Part shown: positions 6,001 through 15,000 of the stretch, piece by piece | How positions within the stretch are numbered: the stretch's first letter is position 1 | Layout: every line of letters starts with the position of its first letter | Assembly: GCA_026692885.1 (NCBI GenBank) | Contig: JAPLNJ010001217.1 | Coordinates: forward strand, 1 to 22,223 | Reading direction: 5' to 3' | Origin: Planctomycetota bacterium | GTDB taxonomy: Bacteria > Planctomycetota > Planctomycetia > Pirellulales > Pirellulaceae | DNA length: 22,223 nucleotides | Translations under genes and position numbers: made by a program | The notes under the pieces: model-generated | Database searches by the model: none | What the model was told of the DNA's origin: nothing | What the model saw: only the letters and a program-made list of their open reading frames with translations

Positions 6001-9000
6001 TCCCGACCACCACCAATCAGGTGGCGGATACCATCACCGGCACGTTCACGCTGACGTTCCAAGGACAGACAACGCAGGCGATTAACGCCCGGTTCACCAT
6101 CGACTTAGACACCGGCGAAGTGTTGAAGTCGCGAGCGCAGTTGATTCAGGACGCCCTGGCGGCTTTGCCGAACATCGGAGCAGGCAACGTGGAAGTCACG
6201 AAGTCGTTGACCAACGACAATGCGTTCAACATCCGCTTCGTCAATCGTTGGGGGGAACGAGACGTGCCCCCCATGACTGGCGACTTCAGCTCGCTCACGC
6301 ATCTGCAAACTGGCGTTGTCGTGGACGACTTCTACCCGGCCGCCCTCAGCAATCCGGGATCGTTTGCCGGTTCCTTTGCTCACGTGAGCCCCTACATCAA
6401 TGGTCCCTCGCCATCGGCGGACTCACCGGTTCTCGCCCCGGGTGGCTCTCCGCTTGCCGAAGTCGGCTCGTTCTTGCAGGGTTTCTCTGTCACACAACCC
6501 GGCGGCAAGAAGGAGTTCTTTACGGTGGACATCCAGGCGCAGTTGCCGGGTGAGGTCGACTTCTGGGGCGCCTTACCATCGACGCTGACGGGACATGAAA
6601 CGCTGATCTTTCCGTCCAGCGGCGGCGTCGGCACCAAGTTCACGGTGGATCCGCAGTTCATCGGGTTCGTGCAGAATTCAGTGAGCCCCCTCCGCTTGAT
6701 GATTAACGCTTCGGTGCCCGAGCGCTTTACGTCCACGCCGCCGACCAAGGCGTTCGTCGATTCGCTACTGACGTATGACGCACAGACTACAAACGAGGGG
6801 CAAGCGGGATGTTCCTACTCGCTGGTGAATGCGCCGACGGGCGCGGCGATCGACGCAGCGACGGGGTTGCTTATCTGGACGCCCACGGCCGTCCAGGCTG
6901 GCAATCAAAGTTTCGCAATCCGTCTCACGGATGGGGCCGGCAACGCCGTGGAACAGGTCCTGAATATCCAGGTCGTCCAGGCTTCTGTAAAACTGCGTCT
7001 GCAGCCGACGGATTTGAGTGGTAACCCCATTTCCCACGTGAGCCTCGGATCCCCCTTCCTGCTGCAAGTGTTTGCCCAGGACGTCCGCTCCAGCGCCTCA
7101 TCGTCCGGCGGTGTGTTTGCGGCCTACATGAACGTGGCCTTCGACCCGACGCTCGTTTCCCCCGTGGGTGAAACGCTCAACGACATTACGTTTGCGCCCC
7201 CGTATACCAACGGAAAAGCGGGCACTTTCACGTCCGGGGCCATCCACGAAGTGGGCGCCTTCGCAGGCACCAGTCCCGTGGGCACGGTGGACCAGCTGAT
7301 GTTCAGCGTCACCATGACCCCCGTGCAGGTCGGGACCGTCAACTTCACAGGATCACCCGCCACCGCCCTCGTCCACGAAATCGTGGTCTGGGACCAAAAT
7401 ACGGCCGTTTCCCCGGATCTCGTGAATTTCGTCAGCGGCACTCTGACCATCGATTCCGGCGTCATTGCCTACGACGACACGTTCCATGTCGACCAGCACA
7501 GCAGTGGCAATAGCCTGCCCGTCCTGACTAACGATATCAACCATCAAGGCGGCACGCTCACGGTCTTTGCCGTCGGTGCAACGGACCATGGCGGAACCGT
7601 CGCGATCGCGCCGGACAATCAGCATCTGCTTTACACACCGGCCGCGAACTTCTCCGGCCAAGAGCAATTCACCTATACGCTCAGCAACGGTCAGTCCACG
7701 AGCACCGCGACCGTGACGGTCCAGGTGATCGATTCATCCACGGACGTGGTGCGTTACAGCTTGACGGTGACGGACACCTCGAATGTCCCCTTGCCCGACA
7801 CCAACCAGGACGGAATTCCCGATGTCACGCAGGGACAAACGTTCCGACTCCACGGAACGCTCCAGGACGTCCGGAGCATTCTGGGCGGTATCTCCACGGG
7901 CGTGTTCGCCGCCTACATGGACGTGGCGGCGGCAAATAGCAACCGGATTGCCCTGCGGTACGGCGAGACGCAGCAGTTGCTGTTCGACCCAACGACCACC
8001 AATCAGGTGGCAGATACCATTACCGGTATCTTCACGCTGACGTTCCAAGGGCAGACTACGCAGGCGATCAATGCGGAGCACGCCTTCGACGCAAACACGG
8101 GCAACGTGCTGAGGTCGCGAGCTCAGTTGATTCAGGACGCCCTGGCGGCTTTGCCGAACATCGGAGCAGGCAACGTGGAAGTCACGACGTCGTTGACCAA
8201 CGACAATGCGTTTAATATCCACTTCGTCAATGGTTTGGGGGAACGTGATGTGCCCCTCATGACTGGCAACTACAGTGCGCTCACGCATCTGCAATCTGGC
8301 GGTGTCACGGACAATTTTTACCCGGCCGACATCAGCCATCCGGGAACGTTTGGCAGTTCCTTTGCTCATGTGAGCCCCTACATCAATGGCCCCACGCCAT
8401 CGGTGTTCTTACCGGTTCCCGCCCCGGGTGGCTCTCCGCTCGCAGAGGTCGGCTCGTTCTTGGATGGTTTCAGTGTCGCGCAACCTGCCGGCCAGAAAGA
8501 GTTCTTTACGGTGGACATCCAGGCGCAGGTGCCGGGTGAGGTCGACTTCTGGGGCGCCTTACCATCGACGCCAGCGGGACATGAAACGATTGTCTTCCCG
8601 TCCGGCGGCGGCAACCCTCTCGCGGTGGATCCGCAGTTTATCGGGTTCGTGCAGGATTCAGCGAGCCCCCTCCGCGTGATGATTACGCCGCCGGTGACCG
8701 CTCCATTGGTCCGGATTCGGCTGGCCACGACGGATCTGCAGGGGCAGCCCATCACGCACATCGCGCAAGGGGAGGCATTCCTGCTTGAAGCCTATGTTCA
8801 GGAACTCGCGACTTCGACCCATCCTCAGCCGCAAGGTGTGTACTCGGCGTACTTCGACGTGAATTACGCTGCCGGTTTGGTGTCGTCTCTCGCCCAAGAC
8901 GTTTCCGACATCGCCTTCAGCTCCCTGTACACGAATGGCCAGTCCGGGAGCTTTGCCACCCCCGGTTTGATCGACGAAGTGGGATCGTTCTACACCCCCC

Positions 9001-12000
9001 AGACGCCCCCCGGTGCCTCGGAACGGCTCCAGTTCTCGATCTCCATGGTGGCCCTAGGTATCGGTCAAGCGACATTCACAGCTGATCCGGCCGACATCTT
9101 CTCTCACGAGGTTTTGGTCTTCGACGGGCCAATCGTCCCGGTATCGCCGGACGCGTTGTTGTTCCTGTCGACCCAACTGATGATCGACCCCCCGGCCAAC
9201 CATGCGCCGGTGGCGACGGACGACAATTACCGCACCGACGAGGACACACCGCTGGTGATTGACGCGACGCAGGGGCTATTGACCAACGACAGCGACGCCG
9301 AGGGAGATCCGTTGCAGGTGACGGCCGTGGACGTTACCGGGATGCATGGCCAGCTGACGTGGTCTGCGGACGGGAGCTTCACTTACCATCCGCCCCTGGA
9401 CTTCAACGGCCGCGACAGTTTTACGTACCTGGCGCATGACGGCCTGGAGCACTCGAATCCGGCCACAGTCACCATTACGGTCACACCGGTGAACGATGCA
9501 CCCGTGATCCAGGTGCCGGGGGCGCTGATCGTAAATGAGGACACGAACTTGGTAATGCCCGGGCTCCAGGTGAACGACGTGGACGCAGGCGCCAGCGCGA
9601 TTCAAGTCACGTTGTCGGCGAGTCACGGGACGATTTCGGTCGCGCCGTTGGCGTCCATGACGGGGAATGGGACGGGGCGTGTCGTACTCACGGGCACGCT
9701 GGCGGACATCAACGCCAGCTTGACCGGCGGCCTGACGTATCGCGGGACGGCGGACTTCAACGGGGCCGACGCGTTGGTGATCGCGGCGAACGATCTGGGC
9801 AACTCGCCGCCGCCCGCCCGGCAGGTGTTCGCGACGATTCCGCTGACGGTGCAGGCGGTGAATGATCCGCCGGTCGCTCGCGACGACACCTACAGCACGA
9901 ATGAAGACACGCTGCTGGTCGTGCCGGCGTCCGGCGTGTTGGCTAATGACACGGATGTGGATCTGGGCACTACGCTGACTGTGACGGCGGTGGACACCAG
10001 CGGTTTGGTGGGCACGTTGAATTGGCAATCCAACGGCAGCTTCACCTTTGATCCCCGCGGGGCGTTTGACTTCCTGCCGGCCGGTCAGACGGCTACGGGC
10101 ACGGCGGTCTACACGATCAGCGACGGGAACGGCGGCACGGCGCACGCTACGGTGACCGTGACGATCGCGGGAGTAAACGATCCACCGGTGGCCAACAACC
10201 AGACGCTGGAAACCAATTACTACACCAGCAAGAACATCACGCTGACCGCCACCGATGTTGACAACATCGCGAACTCGCTGACCTACACCGTCGTGACGCC
10301 GCCGGCGCATGGCAGCCTCAGCGGCACCGCGCCCCACCTCACCTACATGCCGACGGCAAACTACCGGGGCGGAGATAGTTTCACATTCCAAGCCAATGAC
10401 GGGCGGGCGAATTCGCAGATCGCTATGGTAGCCCTGACCATCGGCGGAGTTGGCCCGGACAGCTTCGAACCAAACGAAGCGGCGGAGACGGCGGCAGATC
10501 TGGGCGTCATCCAGGGCGTCCGCCAGGAGGATTCCTTGACGGTGCACGTTCCGAGCGACGTGGATTGGTTCCAGTTCCAGACGGTCGCCACCGGCAATGC
10601 GTTGTCCCAAGTCTCGGTGGCCTTCGAGCAGGCTCTGGGCAATTTGAACCTTGAGCTGTATCGCCAGGAGCCAGGCAGTCGGGTGGCGGTCGGAACCAGC
10701 GTGATTTCGGTTAACGGAAAGCAGGTCAGTCTGGCGGGACTGGCGGCAGGAACCTACTTGGTCCACATCAGCGGCGAGACGGGCGCGACCTGTCCCGACT
10801 ATACCCTGCGGATTGAGGCTCCTTACGCATTGCTGATTCCCCCCGATGCTTTTGAGCCGAACGAGACGTGGCAGACAGCGAGAAACTTGCAGGTCGTGGA
10901 AGGGCAGATCCGCTGGGGAGGCTTGACCGTCCATGCCGCGGGTAACGAGGATTGGTATCGCTTCGAGACACGCACGGTCGGTGATTCGCAGTCCGCCGTA
11001 TCGATCGAGTTCCAGCAGCTGTTGGGGGACCTGGACCTGAGCGTGTACCGCTTCAATGCGGCCACTCCGGACGTCCTCTTGGTCGTGAGTAATTCGGCTG
11101 GGGTCGGAGATGGAGAGCGGGTAAGTCTGCTCAGACAGCCTGCGGGCATCTTCTATGTGTGCGTGCTGGGGCACGGGAACGCCACGAATCCGGCTTACGT
11201 GCTGCAACTTGCGGCTCCCGTCGCAGCGCTTCCGCCAGATCGATTCGAACCCAACGACAGCTCGGCCACGGCAGCCGACCTGGGAGCGATCGAAGGTTCC
11301 AGGCAGGAGTCCGGCTTGACGGTGCACCTGCCGGGCAACGCAGACTGGTATCGCTTCGACACGCTGGCGATAGGCGATCGTGAGTCGTCGGTCGCGGTGA
11401 CGTTCGATCAGTTGTTGGGGCCCTTGAGCCTGAGCGTGGTTCGCCAAGAAGCGGGACAACTGGTGGCAGTAGGCAGTGCCGCTGCCGCCGGGAACGAACA
11501 GCGGATCAGCCTGTTCGGGCAGCCTGCGGGCACCTACTTCGTGCAGGTCGTCGGCTTCGACAATGCGACCAGTCCGAATTACACGCTGGACATCCTGGCA
11601 TCGTTTACGGCCGGGATCCCAGCGGACAAGTATGAGCCGAACGACACGCGGGCGACAGCCACCGAGCTGTCCGCCTTCACCGGACAACTGCGGCTGGACG
11701 ACTTGACGGTGCATGAGAGCGGCAACGCGGATTGGTTCCGCTTCCAGAGTCTCGAAACCGGCAGTGAAGGCGACGGGGTGACACTGAACATGTTGGGGGC
11801 CGGCGATCTTGATCTGCAGCTGTACGATGCAAACGGCAACTATCTGGCAGGCTCTTTCAGCGTGGGTGATACGGAGCATGTCAGCTTGGCGAAGCTGCCG
11901 AAGGGGACCTACTGCATTGAGGTGACCGGCTTCGCCGGGGCGACCAACTCCAACTACTCGCTGGTCATTGATCCGCCGCAACGGTCCGTGCAGATTCCCC

Positions 12001-15000
12001 CGGACATCGCCGAGCCCAATGATTCGCGTCAGGCTGCCTACGACTTGCGCCTGGTGGAAGGCCAAGTCTCGCCGTTGCCCCCGTTGACCATCCACCGCCC
12101 GGGCGACGAGGACTGGTTCAGCTTCCAGACCACCAGCGAAGCGAGTCGCACGCACTTCGTCCGGATCGACTTTCCCAACGCGATGGGCGATCTGGCCTTG
12201 GCGTTATACGATGCGTCCGGAAACCCGCTGCGCGTCTCCCAAGGCCAAGCCGACTACGAGCAGATCAACCTCGGAGGCTTGCCGGCGGCGACGTATTACC
12301 TCCGCGCGTACGGCGTCGCCGACGCCACCAATCCCAAGTACACCCTCAGTTTCTGGGCTCCGGAACACAATGCCGGCCTGCTGCCCGACCGCTTCGAGTC
12401 CAACGACTCACTGGCCACCGCGTACAATTTCCGCCAGCTCACACAATCCCTGACCGAAGCGAATTTGACGATCCACAGTTCGATCGATCAGGACTGGTTC
12501 GAATTCACGACCACGGCTACCGGGCAAGCGGGGCACAACGTACGGATACAGTTCCAGCACGCCCTGGGTGACTTGGATTTATTCCTGTGGAATGCCCAGC
12601 AAGCCAAGCCGCTTGCCTCGTCGCAGGGGACCAGCGATGGGGAACAAGTCTCTCTGGCCGGTCTACCAGCGGGGACGTATTACGCGCAGGTGGTCGGGTA
12701 CGGCGGCGCCACCAGTCCGGATTATACCCTGACGGTTGAGCCGCCAGTCACACTACCGCTCTTGCCCGACCGCTTCGAGCCCAACGCGACGCCGCAGGCA
12801 GCCACGGTTTTGCGTAGCGACGCGAGCGGACAGGTCTTGACCGGCTCCCAAATTCTGCAGGATCTGACAATCCATGGCCCGGACGACAGCGACTATTATT
12901 GTTTCACGACAGCCGGGACGGGCCTGCTGGGGAACGGCGTCAGCCTGCTGTCTCAGTCCGCCAACGGGGCCCTGGGCATGGAACTTCTGGATGCCCAAGG
13001 CAAGCTGCTGGCCGTTGCGAATGGACCCGTTGACGTCGAGCATATTTCGTTCGCCAACTTGCTTGCCGGGACCTATTATCTGCGGGTCTTTGGCATGGCT
13101 GGAGCGACCAATCGTTATGATCTGTCTTTGGACGTGCCGCGCTCGGCTGATCCGGCGGGGGATGTTGGCGATTGGACTGTGCTCGTGTACATGACCGCCA
13201 GTGATCTGACTGAGGCTGCGTTCGACGATGTGAACGAGCTGGAAGTGGCGGCCGCGAGTTTGCCGGGTTCCGTCAAGCTGGCTCTGTTGTGGGACCAGAG
13301 TTCCAAGTTCCCCACGTATCCTACGGGCGGCGGCACGCAGAGTGCGTGGGGTACTACCGGCCGCGCCCTCGTGGTCGGAGACACCGATCCGACGCGCATC
13401 GCCACGACCTTCGAAATCTTACCGGAACAGAATACCGGCGATCCGGCGACCCTGCAAAATTTCCTGCACTGGGCCAAGACCGTCGCCCCGGCGCGGAATT
13501 ATGCGCTGATTATGTGGGACCATGGCAGCGGGCTGGGCGGGTTCAACTTCGACAATGCCGATCTGCAACAGACGCCTGACAATTTAACCACCATCGAGTT
13601 CGCCGGCGTCTTGCAGCAGTCCGACCCGCACATCCAACTCGTGGCGTTTGACGCGTGTTTGATGGGCACGGCCGAGGTCGGGTACTCGATACGCAACCTG
13701 ACCGATGTGCTGGTGGCCTCGCAGGAGGTCGTCGCGGCAGCCGGTTACGACTATACCACGGTGTTCGAACCGCTGTACGTGCACCCGGAGTCCGTCGGTG
13801 CGGAAGAACTGGGTACGGCCTTGGTACGCAGCTTCGAACAGCAATACGGCAACACCAGCAGCACCAGTGACACCCTGTCGGCGATGCGGACGGGTGGCTA
13901 CGACGCGTTGGCGGCTGCCTTGAACGTCTTGGTGACCGCTACCGACTCGGCTACGTCCAGCGATCTCACGCTCCTGCGGGTGGCCCGTAATTCAGCCACG
14001 CACTACGCCTATAGCTACCTCCGCGACTTGGGTAGCTTTCTGGCTCGCATTCAGGACGAGCCGCTGCTGTCGGCGGGACTTCGGCAGGCGGCCACCGGCG
14101 CCCTGGGCGCCCTGGCGGGTCTGGTGGTGGCCCAGACGGCGGACGAGCTGAGTAGTTCGGGCGCGTCGATCTTCCTGCCCAGGGACGGCCGCGACGTGAG
14201 TAGCTATACGGTGGCGTACGCCGCCTTCGAGGCGGCCACCCACTGGTCCCGCTTCCTGAATCGGCTGGGCGTCAGCGGTCCGCCGGAGAGTGGCATCGGC
14301 GGGGGACGTGGTTTGCTGACCGAGGACTGGGCCGAACCCAACGATGTTCCTGCGGAAGCCTTCGATTTGCACCGCGTGGGCGGGGCCGGCAATCTCTACC
14401 AGAGTTTGAATTTACAGTCCGCCGCGGATACCGATTGGTTCCGGTTCACGCTGGATGCGGCCGCAGGTACTGCGGACCGCGTGCTCGTTACACCCAGTGC
14501 AGGGGCTCCGGCTCTGACGCTCGAAGTCTGCGACCCGCTTGGCACCAGCGTGTTGAGAACGGTCACCGGCACGGGGCCGCAGAGTCTCAACTTGAGTGGC
14601 CTGGCGGCGGGGGTGTACCTGATCCACGTCGATTCGAACGCGGAAGTGCCTTCCTACACCCTCACGATCGATGCCCCGGTGGCCGGAGAAATCGCGGATT
14701 GGGCCGGAAACAATGCCACCTCGAACAAGGCTTATCCCCTCGGGTTGATCGACAACCAGGCGCTGTTTAGCGGGCTGGGGTTGGCTGTCGGCATGGAAGA
14801 TTGGTTCACCTTTGCGACACCCCGTTTGGCCGAGGTACTGCAGTTCGGGTTGACGATTTCCGTCGGCCAGGGCGGAGTCTTCACGGCCGAACTGCGGAAG
14901 GAGCATGGAAGCTTAGTAGGCACCGCGACGGGCTCCGGCACCTTGTTTCTGCCCTTTACTCCCAGTGGGGCCGGCGAGAATTACACTCTTCACATCACCA

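Noticed and set aside
3231..8684. CRISPR array or tandem satellite explanation for the repeats
   Set aside because: The repeat units are about 950 bases, fully coding and separated by distinct protein modules, so they are intragenic domain duplications.
9276..12155. A 959-residue open frame on the minus strand inside the giant gene
   Set aside because: It is antisense to the clearly modular giant protein, is rich in Arg, His and Gln with no recognisable domain, and is a by-product of the GC-rich codon pattern of the plus-strand gene.
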